Below are positions 24,601 to 34,294 of a stretch of 64,000 bases of DNA, in pieces. The DNA comes from Selaginella tamariscina (taxonomy: Eukaryota > Streptophyta > Lycopodiopsida > Selaginellales > Selaginellaceae). The notes beneath the pieces were generated by a model. It had not been told where the DNA came from and made no database searches. It worked only from the letters and a program-made list of their open reading frames with translations. Each line of letters starts with the position of its first letter. Within the stretch, counting starts at the first letter, position 1. The stretch covers positions 1 to 64,000 of the forward strand of contig PUQB01000474.1 of the NCBI GenBank assembly GCA_003024785.1, in the 5' to 3' direction. Position numbers and translations under genes: made by a program.

Positions 24601-25722
24601 AACTTCAAATGATTAACAAAGTTCCATTAAACCCAATTATCTAAACTACTAAAGTCCAATAATATACTTGCAAAAGTACCATGTACTTGAGCCATAAGCA
24701 GAATGACTGGTTCTTCTAGACCAACAAGAAGAGTTTCCCAACAATATAGCTCATCTGTTTAGCTGTATCAAAAAAGCTACCCTTAATGATACACTTGGGG
24801 CACTCTAACCACATGTGTAGTGTCACCACACTTAAAGCATCATTTAGTGGCTTGATAAGACTTGACATGTATATTTAAATTTTTCTCAAATTCTCCTTTT
24901 TTGTCATACAAACTATCCCTTATCATGATAAGAACGTCTATAACTTTTATATTCATGATGCTCCTTGCCTAAGGAGATATCAATATTCCATGCCTTTTTA
25001 ACATCTCCTCAATATCCACATCAATATAATTAGCAACCTCCAATTGAGATTTCATAGTTGGACTTGCCAATCCATCAAAAATACGTCTTTTGGAATAATC
25101 CTTGAGAAATAATCAATCATTTCCCTGATGTAGCTATCCAAACTATTTTGTTGTGTGCACTTATATAGTGCTAGCAATGCCACCCTAGAATCATTAGCAA
25201 GAGAGTATTCAAAAGAAAACAACTTCTTAAACTCCTCAAATGAGTCCACCAATCGACCACTCTTTCCTCTTTCTACACTCACATGATGCCACCACTTGAG
25301 TGATCTCCTGTCATGGCAAAAGTCACTGCATGAAAGGCTTCATCTAACGTAAGGCCTTACAGTTTCCACTAGCTTTTCAACATTAGCTAGCCAAGCAATA
25401 GCTATCACCGACTTGCCACGGCATCAAAATTTGGCATAAGCCTTTTTTCAAAGTGTTTGGAAGAGGAACCTTTAAAACCACAAGCTTCCAATAACCTTGT
25501 AGCTCTTGACGACGAAAGTTATGACCCTTATAAACATCTTTCACAAGTGTCTCCAGAGTGAATTTAACACAAGCAAATTCAGTAGTAAGAATCCACTCAT
25601 ACTCTGGAACATGGTTGTTCCCTTCTTCATGTTCGTGTTAACTTCTTCACCTTTTACTACCTCAATCACTTTAGGTACAACCACAGGGTTGTCACTCATG
25701 ATCGTGTGCCTCCAATACCAAT

Positions 25723-26055
25723 TGTAACGCTCCTAACACACATATATGAACACGCACACAAGATCTGCTAACTCAATCCTCCCAACCAAAGAACATGTGG
25801 TGTTCTCCCTTGAGCAATACGCAAACTTGCAATATCGTGTGCTTAACACACAAGTTCAGTACTTTTCGCTAGTACTCAACTCGTCATAAGGATCCTGATC
25901 ACCCTAAATACTTTTGTCCCCATAAACCTATATCCTTTTACGAATTCTTCTATTTATGGATTGTGTACCTTTATGAGACTTTTATGTACACATGTCATTA
26001 ATATATTCTTGAATATTCCACCCACCAGTTCATTACATAAGTCTACTTCCTTACA
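25723..26055 (-). repeat. Element E LTR (5-prime, by orientation)
   Basis: Starts TGTAACGCTCC and ends CTTCCTTACA on the plus strand; adjacent to the diverged primer-binding site. Confidence 0.8.
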
Positions 26056-26165
26056 ATGGTAGTAGGTTCCTGAACTCAATGAACAATTCAAAGTACATTC
26101 TTATTTGGATGGTTTAGAATATGCTTTAGAGAGTGTATTCTTTTTGAAAATGTACGAGAGAATGT
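26056..26165 (-). pseudogene. PPR pseudogene, first N-terminal piece
   Basis: The minus strand near 26110-26060 matches the PPR start region (NENVL-x-Y-x-ELV) with stops. Removing element E and one copy of ATGG joins it to the piece at 21338. Confidence 0.5.
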
Positions 26166-26325
26166 CCAATGAATATAGGATGTTGATACCGCATGTGCCA
26201 ATGAATGCAATATAGACTATTACTGTCATATAACATAATATATATAACCAACACCATTTGAACTAATTAAGAAATTTTGGGCTACCAATCAATGAAATTG
26301 TATTGTCATTTGTGAGTTATAGTTC

Positions 26326-26435
26326 ATTGCACTATTTGTGCCAATTGCACTATTTGTACTATTGCACTATTTGCACTATTACACTATTTGCACTATTGCA
26401 CTATTTGCACCATTGCACTATTTGTGCCAATTCTA
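26326..26435. repeat. Minisatellite based on GCACTATTT
   Basis: Imperfect tandem copies of (T)GCACTATT/TGCACTATT units of about 9-10 bases, with occasional GTGCCAAT variants, over about 100 bp. Confidence 0.9.
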
Positions 26436-26920
26436 TATTATTAAAGGGGAAGATTAAAACCTATGGTTACATGCCACCCCCTGCTAACATGGCAAAGAAA
26501 GTAGGGGATGGGGGGATCCCCATCTCAATGAAAATTGCACAAGTTGACAAATCCCACCCTTCAACTTTGAATCTAGACACCGAAATTTTGCTTCAACAAC
26601 CATACAAGCGCTTAATAGGATCTGGGTGACATTAATTAGTAATATATTGCCACTTGGATTATGTGCCACATCATTTAAAATTATGCTATATCATTAACTA
26701 AACCTTAATTGAGTAATGGCAACAAGAGGAGTCCAAGAAAGCTTTGAAGGAGAGGTGAAACGAAAAAAGATTCTTTATGGTAGCATTTCCAAAGCACTTT
26801 CCACACTAGCACAACTCTAAATCAAGTAAGTTTGTTTTTAAAGTAAAGATAATTATATTCTTATTTTGCATATTTATTTTTCAAAACATAATTTGGGAAT
26901 GCATTGTTTGGAGTTCCAAA
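26436..26920. other. Spacer left of solo LTR A
   Basis: No gene seen. The sequence ends in the CCAAA target duplication at 26916-26920. Confidence 0.5.
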
Positions 26921-28554
26921 TGTCATAGTTTTTACTATGACTCCTCTTTACTTTGGACATTGACTGTTGTTACCTACTGTACTATGTTGACAAGCCCTAG
27001 ATGTAGTGAGAAACAGCCCCACTAAGTGCACTTAGGTGTTTAGGGTAGTCGGCCGGCTGTCCTTAGATATCTCGAGAAACTCTAAGCGAAGGTAGCACTT
27101 ACCTTCTAGAAAACTCTTACCCTTGTTTTCCGTGTTCCGGTTGGATTAATGGCTAGTTCGGTGAGTTCGGGATGTCGGATATACTTAGAAATACCCCCAG
27201 GTTTGACAAGTTAGGGTTTAGGGGTCGATGGATAACTCACCAAGTATGTTCCCTCTGGGAATGAGATTTCAGTGCTAGCCCACTTATGTAAACAGGAAAA
27301 CAAGGGGGGGGCCTCTATCACATAAATAAGGTAGTATATAGGAGTGAGGGTTCCTGGGTTCATAACTGAGCTCGTTACTCTTCTCCTGGTGCAAGCTCTA
27401 GTTGTGTCGTCAAGGCACAACCCTCTGTTGTGCCGCCCTAACTTCCAGATGCCAGGGTACGTCCCACCTTCGGGGTAGCTTACCCTTAACGTTGGCGAAT
27501 CCATGCATGGGAGTTTGTGAGAATGCACGTTCCAAGAGGCAGAGGTTGAGGCTTGTCTCCAGCCTCCTCCTCCACGTCAAGCTAGGTGAAGCACTCACGG
27601 CCAAGCAAGGCACATCCGTGTCCTTGTCCAACTGTGGGCGTGGGTCTTGTTTGACAGGTTCACGTTACCTAGTTCCTGAGGGTTTATTGAGGGGTTCTAG
27701 AGTTGGCATTTAGGAGCCACGTTTGTGGTACTTGGTGCAACTCTTGAATCTAAGGGCTATGGCATGATAGCCCACATCATGGAAGGCAGTGTCACATGGA
27801 GATGTGACACTGGGCTAAACGTCACATGGTACAACGCCCGAGGCACGCCCTTTGGGGTTATGTCATGGCTTGTCGCTAAGGGGTTGGATACTCTAGCAAA
27901 TAGGCATGCTTGTGCTTGCACTAGGGTGCTAAGCCTTGGGCATCCGCTCAAGGGAGGTTAGGTCTCGTAACTAGGTGTGCTTTGGCACACTTGGCTAGGG
28001 GAGTGTTCTCCTTGGAATCCAGGGGTTGAACAACCTAAGCTCATTAGCAGAAGCCCTTTCGTAAGGCACTCGCAAGGTCATGTGCTTAGGGTTATCCCAA
28101 ACCTAGCCTTAGGGAGTTTGCTTAACAAAACACTCGTGTCCGCCTATGGCGCACACTCGTGTCCTCACTAAGTACTACCCTAGGTCTAGGGTATAACTTG
28201 GCCACTCAAACCCTTAGGGGTTAGTCGTGATTCAGGGTACCCCTTGTCACCCTAAAGGGGTTGTACTCTCGGATGAGGGTGATTCGGGGTAAGTGACGAT
28301 GCCTTAGCTCTGTTTAGGGGTATGTGTAGAACACACGTCTCCTTGATGGGGGTTAAAGCATGAGCATGTCTAGGTCTTCTAGGGCAAGACCCTAAGTCAA
28401 CTAGGGTTGGGTTTTGGGGGTAGACACTCTAGGGAGACTTAGGCTAAACCCTAAGTCTCTTGTCCACTTGGGCATTAGAGTCTAACCTTATGGGTCGTTG
28501 GGGTTGTTCTGGGAAACTTAGCGTTGCTCACACATGTCAAGCCATGATCCAGGA

Positions 28555-28812
28555 AACAGGAAGAGAGCAGGATTCCAAGGACATGAAGGCTTGACTCAGG
28601 AACAGGACCGAGAGCAGGACAGGAACCAGGAATAGGAACAGGACGGATCTAGGAGTAGGACAGGATTAGGATAGGATCCGGGAGCAAGACAGGAAAGCAC
28701 AGGATAGGATCCGGGAGCAAAACAGGAACAGGACAGGATCCCGGAGCAGGACAGGATCCAGGAACAGGACAGGAAATAGGAGCGAGACAGGAACAGGACA
28801 GGAAACAAGACA
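28555..28812. repeat. R/U5 array of (A/C)AGGA words
   Basis: Dense irregular repeats of ACAGGA, GCAGGA, ATAGGA and GATCCGGGAGCA over about 250 bp, identical in the second LTR (34315-34572). G1-prime lacks this expansion, which explains much of the LTR length difference. Confidence 0.85.
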
Positions 28813-28910
28813 AGACAAGATTGATCGTAGTAAGACTGGTGTTGATAGTAACTGATTGTACAACAATTAGGTCGGAGCTTTTATGCTCACAACTCCAAGA
28901 GCTAATCTAG

Positions 28911-28960
28911 GCATGCATGCAAAAGTGGTTGCATGCATGCAAAAGTGATTGCATGCATGC
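28911..28960. promoter_or_regulatory. Three phased RY palindromes in G1 U3
   Basis: GCATGCATGC occurs at 28911, 28931 and 28951, exactly 20 bp apart, separated by AAAAGTGRTT. CATGCA is the RY/Sph element bound by plant B3 factors of the ABI3/FUS3/LEC2/VAL group. The same triplet is in the other LTR at 34671-34720. Regulatory role inferred. Confidence 0.6.
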
Positions 28961-28985
28961 AGAGGCTAAGATGAGTCCACATGTC

Positions 28986-29165
28986 CCTTATCCTCTAGGC
29001 ATATCCTGTGGCATATCCTGTAGGAATATCCTGCAACCGAATCCTGTGTCCGGAATCCTGGTAGGAGTATCCTGTAGGAAAATCCTGCAACCCATATCCT
29101 GTATCCGGAATCCTGTAGGAAAGTCCTGCAACCCATGTCCTGTATCCGGAATCCTGTATTCTGTA
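28986..29165. repeat. U3 array of ATCCTGTAGGA / ATCCTGCAACC units
   Basis: About eleven imperfect copies of ATCCTG(T/C)A with alternating continuations (GGAA, CAACC, TCCGGA). It lies upstream of the TATA box in element orientation. Confidence 0.85.
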
Positions 29166-29189
29166 TCGGGTCGTGACAGCACCTCCTCC

Positions 29190-32100
29190 CTAAAGACGAG
29201 TTCCACGAGTCTTGGGACCTGGTTTAGCAGGATAATGCCGATGGAAGGCAGCAACCTTGGAAGAAGCATGGAGTAAGTTGGATGCAGGTTCCCAAGTGCG
29301 ATCAGTAGGCAGGTACCCTTTCCAATCCACCAAGTATTGGAGTTGGTGACGATGAAGACGAGAGTCAAGGATGGCTGCGACTTCGTACTCAGGTTCCGTG
29401 TCAATGACCACAGGAGGGGGAGGAGAAGAAACACGACCAGGAAGAGAAGAAGGATGATACGGCTCCAACAAAGAGGTGTGAAACACAGGATGAAGTTTCA
29501 CCGTGGATGGTAACTCGAGTCGGAAAGCTACAGGATTTACCTCCGCCACGATCCTATAAGGGCCCAATCGTTGAAAATCCAACTTAGAAGAAGGCCTGTT
29601 GGTGCGAATGTGTCGACGAAGAAGCCACACGAGATCACCAATCTTGTATGCAGGTGCCGGCTGTCGGTGAGCATCAGCATGATGCTTGTATCGTTCCTGT
29701 GCCTGTTGAAGATGAACCTGGAGATCATCCTGTACCTGCCGAAGATGCTGAAGACGATCCTGTACTGCAGGAGCGGAAGAAGGAGAAGCGGTAGGAGCAA
29801 AGTCAAAACGTGGATGGTGGCCTGTAAGAGCAAAGAAAGGTGTCTGTCCTGTAGATGCGTGGATGGAGTTGTTGTAGGCAAACTCTGCCATTGGAAGGAG
29901 GTCCAACCAGTTGTCCTGCTGGTAACTGATGAAGCAACGAAGATACTGTTCTAAGGTCTGAATTGTGCGTTCGGACTGCCCATCGGTTTGTGGGTGATAT
30001 CCTGAAGAAAGATCCGCTTTGACCTGTAGACTCCGAAGAAGCTCTCGCCAAAACTTGGACATGAATTGTGGACCTCGATCGGAAACAATGCTCTCAGGAA
30101 GACCATGATGTCGGAACACCTCGCGGATCACCAACTCGGCAGTTGTCTGACCTGTAGCTGTCTTGTTGCAGGGTAGGAAATGAGCCTGCTTGGTGAAACG
30201 GTCAACCACCACAAGAACTGCATCAAATCCACGGGAAGGAGGAAGATCTGTGAGGAAATCCATAGAAATGGATCTCCAAGGAGCAGACGGAACAGGAAGA
30301 GGACGAAGAAGACCAGAGGGTGCATGATGAGGCATCTTCGACCTGCTACAAGTGTCACAACTCCGTACAAACCTCTCCACAAAACCTCGCAACCCAGGCC
30401 ACCAATAGTTGCGAGTCACCAATTCCACTGTCTTGGCCACACCAAAATGTCCTGTAGCCGGGGTATCATGACAATCCTGTACCACACGAGTCCTAGAAAT
30501 ACCAACAGGAACGTACAGGAGACCTTCCCGGTACAGGAGTCCATCCTGTATGGTGAATAGGTTGTAGTCTGGACGGGAACTGGAGGAAGAGGAACTTGCA
30601 ACGTCAGGATGAATGTGTGAGAACACATTCTTTCCCAAGTCGTCTGTAGGCAACTGCGAACGAACGTCCTGTAGGAGTGTTGAATTTGCTGGAGCCTGAT
30701 GAACCTGCAGTGCCGCAAGCCGGAAACGATCAGGACCCAACAACACTTGCCTTTGACCGTCAAATGCAGGATCGCCCGGGCTTGGTGCAAGGTAAGAGCG
30801 CCTAGACAATGCGTCCGCCTTGCCATTCCGAAAGCCGGGCCTGTAGACGATGACGAAGTCAAAACGTGATAGGAACTCTGCCCACCTAGCCTGTCGCCGA
30901 CTGAGGACCCGAGCCGTTTGAAAGTACTCCAGGTTCTTGTGATCCGTAAGAACTTGTACAGGATGTGCAGCACCTTCCAGGAAATGCCGCCATTCCTCAA
31001 ACGAATCCACAATGGCCTTGAGTTCCTTGTCATGAATCTCGTAGTTGATCTCCGCCGACAGGAACTTACGAGAGTGAAAGGCTACAGGATGAAGCAACTT
31101 GTCCTCTCCAACTTGCGATAGGACGGATCCTACTGCAAAATCCGAGGCATCTGCTTCAATGAAGAAAGGATGAGAAGGGTCAGGATGTGCTAAAATCGGA
31201 GCTGTCGTGAAAACGTCCTTGAGTGTTGTGAACGCGTGTTCCGCCTTGTCGGACCAAGAGAAAAGTCCTGTGCGCTTGGTGAGTTCTGTGAGTGGAAGTA
31301 CACGCTTGGAGAAGTCCTGTATGAACCGCCTGTAGAAGTTTGCAAAGCCAAGGAAACATTGTACATCTCGTACCGACTTGGGCCTCTCCCACTCCACGAT
31401 GGTCTTCACCTTGTGCATGTCCATGGAAACGCCAGCAGGAGAGACGATGTAGCCCAAGAACTCCACCGAATCCCTATAAAAACACTTCTCCAACTTCGCG
31501 TACAGGCCATGCTCGCGAAGCCGCTCTAAAACTAGTCGTACATGCTTGTCATGTGCCGCCTGGTCCTTGGAGAAAATCAAGATGTCGTCGAGGTAGATCA
31601 CCACAAACTGGTCCAAGAAGTCACGGAAAATGTCGTTCACCATGTGTTGGAATACAGCTGGGGCATTGGTAAGGCCGAAAGGCATTACCGTGTACTCAAA
31701 ATGTCCATACCTTGTACGAAAGGCAGTCTTCCACTCATCGCCGGGACGAATCCGTACAAGGTTGTAGGCTCCTCGTAAGTCGATCTTCGTGAACACCTTT
31801 GCCCCTCGCAGCCGATCGAGAAGTTCCGGGATCAATGGCAACGGATACCGATTCCGAATGGTGACTTGATTCAAACCCCTGTAGTCCACCACCAAACGTA
31901 AACTCCCATCCTTCTTCTTGACAAAGAAGATAGGAGCTCCTGCAGGGGACTTTGAGTGACGAATGAAGCCGGATCCTAAGTTGTCCTCGATGTATTGACG
32001 AAGAACCTCCAACTCTGTGGGTGACAATGCATAGATCGGTCCGAATGGTGGAGTCTTTCCTTCCGCAAGATCAATAGGACAGTCGTAGGACCTGTGAACA

Positions 32101-33212
32101 GGAAGAACTGCAGCCTTGTGCTTGTCAAAAACGTCCTTAAAGTCGTGGTACTTGGATGGTAGGGAAGAAGGAGGAGAAGGAGAAGGAGAAGGAGAAAAAA
32201 CAGGGGAGTCGGATACAGGAAAGGTAGGAGAGGACGTAGGAGTTACTTGAAAAGCAAAAAGGTGGAAGGGGGCAGGATCAGTGGCGAGTTCATGCATGGT
32301 AGTGGTAAGAACTCGGAGAGGAGAAGGAGGGAGCTGTGACTGAAAAAGAGGAAGGATCTTGGGGGATGGAACAGAGGCAGGGTAACAGAAAGAAGCAGGA
32401 TTGGAAAAAACCTGTGTGGTTGTTGATGAGTGTACAGGATTGGAAGAATCCTGTACAGGACACCGTGAGTGTACAGGATTGGAAGAATCCTGTACAGGAG
32501 TCCGTGGTTGCGCAAGAGTGGAAGAAGCCTGCGAATGTGCTGACGAATCAACAGGAGGTGGATCCTGTTGAGGAGGAACCTTCGACACTGATACAGGATT
32601 GGAAGAACCCTGTACAGGACACCGCAAACTTACAGGAATGGGGAGAGCCTGCGGATGTGCTGAGGAACTGCCATGAGGTGAATCCTGTCGAGGAGGAGTC
32701 TTCAACACTGGTACAGGAACAGGTACGGTCAATCCTGTAGCTTGTACTGCCTCAGATACTAAGGATGTATCCTGCACGCAGGAAGGTACAGGATTGATCC
32801 TAGAAGTTGGAGAGGAAAACGTGAGTGTCCTAGACCTCCAGTCGATCTGCGGATTTGCAACAACGAACCATGGCATGCCCAAAATGATGGGAGTCGACCG
32901 AGTCTTGATCAAGTTGAAGGAAATTGAACAGTTGAATGTGCCATACCTGCAGGAGAGAGGTTCGGTAGCATGGGTAACTGCACCGGAAGCAATTAGACGC
33001 CCATCGGCCACCTCTACAGGAACTGCACGCTTCAACTTCACCACCGAAATGCCATGTTGAGTTGCAAACGTGTCATCCATGAAGCATGCATTTGCACCAG
33101 TGTCTAACAAGGCAAACTCCATGAGCTCTCGATTATTAAGATGAATGTGTACAGGAAACTTAAGTGACGGGATGGTATGAGCAGCACCAATGGAGCCTGC
33201 ACCTACGTCCAA
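29190..33212 (-). CDS. pol: G1 pol polyprotein, about 1340 residues, with chromodomain
   Basis: Domains in order: aspartic protease (LLDTGA, Asp near residue 37), a Pro/Ser-rich linker with repeated DSSNPV-type segments (about 160-300), reverse transcriptase (YLDD near 536-540), RNase H (EADASDFAVG near 683), integrase zinc finger (HDTPATGH near 912, CDTC near 950), DDE core (SMDFLTD near 982, SDRGPQF near 1042, HPQTDGQSE near 1074), GPY/F module (RLGPYRIV) and a C-terminal chromodomain (LQYLVDWKGY, WEPASNL, about 1274-1337). The annotated first codon is TTG: no ATG opens the frame, so it is expected to be made as a gag-pol fusion by -1 frameshifting. The chromodomain suggests targeting to marked chromatin. 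No internal stop. Confidence 0.95.
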   Translation of the reverse strand: MDVGAGSIGAAHTIPSLKFPVHIHLNNRELMEFALLDTGANACFMDDTFATQHGISVVKLKRAVPVEVADGRLIASGAVTHATEPLSCRYGTFNCSISFNLIKTRSTPIILGMPWFVVANPQIDWRSRTLTFSSPTSRINPVPSCVQDTSLVSEAVQATGLTVPVPVPVLKTPPRQDSPHGSSSAHPQALPIPVSLRCPVQGSSNPVSVSKVPPQQDPPPVDSSAHSQASSTLAQPRTPVQDSSNPVHSRCPVQDSSNPVHSSTTTQVFSNPASFCYPASVPSPKILPLFQSQLPPSPLRVLTTTMHELATDPAPFHLFAFQVTPTSSPTFPVSDSPVFSPSPSPSPPSSLPSKYHDFKDVFDKHKAAVLPVHRSYDCPIDLAEGKTPPFGPIYALSPTELEVLRQYIEDNLGSGFIRHSKSPAGAPIFFVKKKDGSLRLVVDYRGLNQVTIRNRYPLPLIPELLDRLRGAKVFTKIDLRGAYNLVRIRPGDEWKTAFRTRYGHFEYTVMPFGLTNAPAVFQHMVNDIFRDFLDQFVVIYLDDILIFSKDQAAHDKHVRLVLERLREHGLYAKLEKCFYRDSVEFLGYIVSPAGVSMDMHKVKTIVEWERPKSVRDVQCFLGFANFYRRFIQDFSKRVLPLTELTKRTGLFSWSDKAEHAFTTLKDVFTTAPILAHPDPSHPFFIEADASDFAVGSVLSQVGEDKLLHPVAFHSRKFLSAEINYEIHDKELKAIVDSFEEWRHFLEGAAHPVQVLTDHKNLEYFQTARVLSRRQARWAEFLSRFDFVIVYRPGFRNGKADALSRRSYLAPSPGDPAFDGQRQVLLGPDRFRLAALQVHQAPANSTLLQDVRSQLPTDDLGKNVFSHIHPDVASSSSSSSRPDYNLFTIQDGLLYREGLLYVPVGISRTRVVQDCHDTPATGHFGVAKTVELVTRNYWWPGLRGFVERFVRSCDTCSRSKMPHHAPSGLLRPLPVPSAPWRSISMDFLTDLPPSRGFDAVLVVVDRFTKQAHFLPCNKTATGQTTAELVIREVFRHHGLPESIVSDRGPQFMSKFWRELLRSLQVKADLSSGYHPQTDGQSERTIQTLEQYLRCFISYQQDNWLDLLPMAEFAYNNSIHASTGQTPFFALTGHHPRFDFAPTASPSSAPAVQDRLQHLRQVQDDLQVHLQQAQERYKHHADAHRQPAPAYKIGDLVWLLRRHIRTNRPSSKLDFQRLGPYRIVAEVNPVAFRLELPSTVKLHPVFHTSLLEPYHPSSLPGRVSSPPPPVVIDTEPEYEVAAILDSRLHRHQLQYLVDWKGYLPTDRTWEPASNLLHASSKVAAFHRHYPAKPGPKTRGTRL

Positions 33213-33223
33213 CTTCGCGGCTC

Positions 33224-34201
33224 CTAGACGAAGTGGACATTGGAGTTTTCCGACTGAACTTCGGCTTCGACTTCACGCGTCTTGAAGTTCCTGGCTTTAA
33301 TAGGACAATCTGCCACCTTGTGTCCTGCTCCACCACAATACAAGCACAGGTTCTCACTGCGACGACGTTGCTTCTCGGCAGCGGAAAGAGAGCCACGCTT
33401 GGATTTCTCAACCTCCATAGGAACTACTCCAGAAGGTGGTGCAGGAACATGTACCACAGCTGTAGGATTGGTTTGCAGGAACTGTTGACGGGATCTTTCC
33501 TGACGACGCTCGAACAAACGGTTGTCGCAACGAACAGCTTGTTGCATGATCTCCGCTAATGTTTGGGCATCCGGTAACGTAAGGAGAAGGTCCTTCACGT
33601 CGTCCCTCAACCCAAAACGGAAGTGTTCGATCAATGCAGTCTCGTCCCATGGAATGTTCGTGCAAAGTTGCTGAAATTCGGATGCATAGACGGAAGCTGG
33701 TCGGGATCCTTGAGTGAGCTTCCGTAACTTCGTGCATGCAGAACGGTACTTATCAGGATCTCCAAAACAGGCTTCAAAGGCAGCCACGAAACCTTCAAAG
33801 TCTTCCATCAGTGGATCGTCACGCTCCAGCAAGGGGGCAACCCAAGCCCGTGGAGATCCACTTAGTAAGGATGCCAAAAGACCCACCTTTTGAGCATCAG
33901 TCGAGTAGCGCCGTGGTTGCATACGGATCAAGAGTCGGATCTGATTCAGGAAACCTTGGAAATCGGCACGATTACCACTGAACTTCTCTGGCATGCTAAC
34001 CTTCGGCTCCGAAGAAAAGTTTGATGAAGAGGAAACCACCGATGCCTGGGAGAGAGCCTGCGCAGCAGCCTTGGAGGATGCATCAGCAGCTGCATGTGCC
34101 GCAGTGGTGGAACCTTGCAGGTCGGTGACCACTTGGCGCAAAGTGGCCAGCTCATGAAGTAGCATTTGGTGCTCGTGTTGAAAATGCTCAAAATCAGCCA
34201 T
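33224..34201 (-). CDS. gag: G1 gag, 325 residues, Tf1/sushi-like capsid with CCHC knuckle
   Basis: Structural protein of the virus-like particle. The N-terminus is a predicted coiled stretch (HQMLLHELATLRQVV), then the capsid core: PEKFSGNRADFQGFLNQ, KVGLLASLLSGSPRAWVAPL, FEACFGDPDK. This block resembles the gag of Tf1/sushi elements and its mammalian derivative PEG10. Near the end is one zinc knuckle CLYCGGAGHKVADC (CX2CX4HX4C). The stop TAG at 33226-33224 lies in an overlap with pol, which is in the -1 frame. Unlike pol, this part shows almost no TACAGG words. Confidence 0.9.
   Translation of the reverse strand: MADFEHFQHEHQMLLHELATLRQVVTDLQGSTTAAHAAADASSKAAAQALSQASVVSSSSNFSSEPKVSMPEKFSGNRADFQGFLNQIRLLIRMQPRRYSTDAQKVGLLASLLSGSPRAWVAPLLERDDPLMEDFEGFVAAFEACFGDPDKYRSACTKLRKLTQGSRPASVYASEFQQLCTNIPWDETALIEHFRFGLRDDVKDLLLTLPDAQTLAEIMQQAVRCDNRLFERRQERSRQQFLQTNPTAVVHVPAPPSGVVPMEVEKSKRGSLSAAEKQRRRSENLCLYCGGAGHKVADCPIKARNFKTREVEAEVQSENSNVHFV
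33245..33251 (-). promoter_or_regulatory. Candidate -1 frameshift site at the gag-pol overlap
   Basis: Heptamer G GAA AAC in gag phase, seven codons before the gag stop. It has the right phase but is not a perfect X XXY YYZ. The relative G1-prime has G AAA AAC at the same place. From here the -1 frame is open into pol. Confidence 0.35.
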
Positions 34202-34279
34202 GATCTAGGAAAGAAAAAAGGAGGAAAATGAAGGAAAGGAATCAAGAAAAAGGTAGCTGGAAAACGGAGAACTATGAAG

Positions 34280-34292
34280 CAGTTACTATCAA
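34280..34292 (-). promoter_or_regulatory. G1 primer-binding site, complementary to own LTR (self-priming type)
   Basis: Two bases inside the 5-prime LTR the minus strand reads TTGATAGTAACTG. The LTR transcript from about 34616 reads ATCAGTTACTATCAA, so 13 bases pair perfectly with the predicted RNA 5-prime end, 28-30 bases after the TATA box. No match to the usual initiator-Met site TGGTATCAGAG is seen here. Confidence 0.8.
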
Positions 34293-34294
34293 AC

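Larger units (their letters stand above)
21339..26055 (-). mobile_element. Ty3/Gypsy element E, degenerate, flanked by ATGG target duplication
   Basis: Two related LTRs (21339-21600 and 25723-26055) both end CTTCCTTACA on the plus strand. Left and right flanks both carry ATGG (21335-21338, 26056-26059). The internal order on the minus strand is gag (25282-25052), reverse transcriptase remnants around 23900-23300, RNase H around 23040-22800, an integrase zinc-binding segment (22411-22300) and an integrase C-terminus (21982-21830: DKLTPRYASPFEIIEKVN). Next to the right LTR the minus strand reads TTGGTATTGGAGGC, a diverged initiator-Met tRNA binding site. Many stops: inactive. Confidence 0.8.
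28535..29178 (-). repeat. G1 3-prime LTR
   Basis: On the minus strand the order is: U3 array of TACAGGAT-like words (29165-28990), three GCATGCATGC palindromes (28911-28960), TATA box ATAAAAG (28884-28878), predicted start near 28856, then an R/U5 region rich in TCCTG words (28810-28560). It has a 12-bp segment (about 29006-29017) absent from the other LTR. Confidence 0.9.

Noticed and set aside
27211..28171. Several 60-105 codon frames inside solo LTR A
   Set aside because: Same frames recur in the reversed copy at 61964-62564 with frame differences; they lie in LTR sequence without domains.
28400..28500. Plant telomere-like CCCTAA/TTAGGG words
   Set aside because: Scattered single words inside LTR A, not a tandem array.
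28596..28866. Cys/Ser/Leu-rich frames in the G1 LTR (SCSWILSCSG style)
   Set aside because: They come from the CAGGA word array in R/U5 and are identical in both LTRs; no gene signals.
28986..29165. Regular repeats with spacer-like intervals resembling a CRISPR array
   Set aside because: The spacers are themselves variants of the repeat, the array sits in an LTR U3 and is duplicated in the other LTR, and the genome is eukaryotic.
32243..32740. Open frames on both strands with repeated RILPILYT- or QDWKNPVQ-like segments
   Set aside because: They are out-of-frame readings of the Pro/Ser-rich linker of G1 pol.
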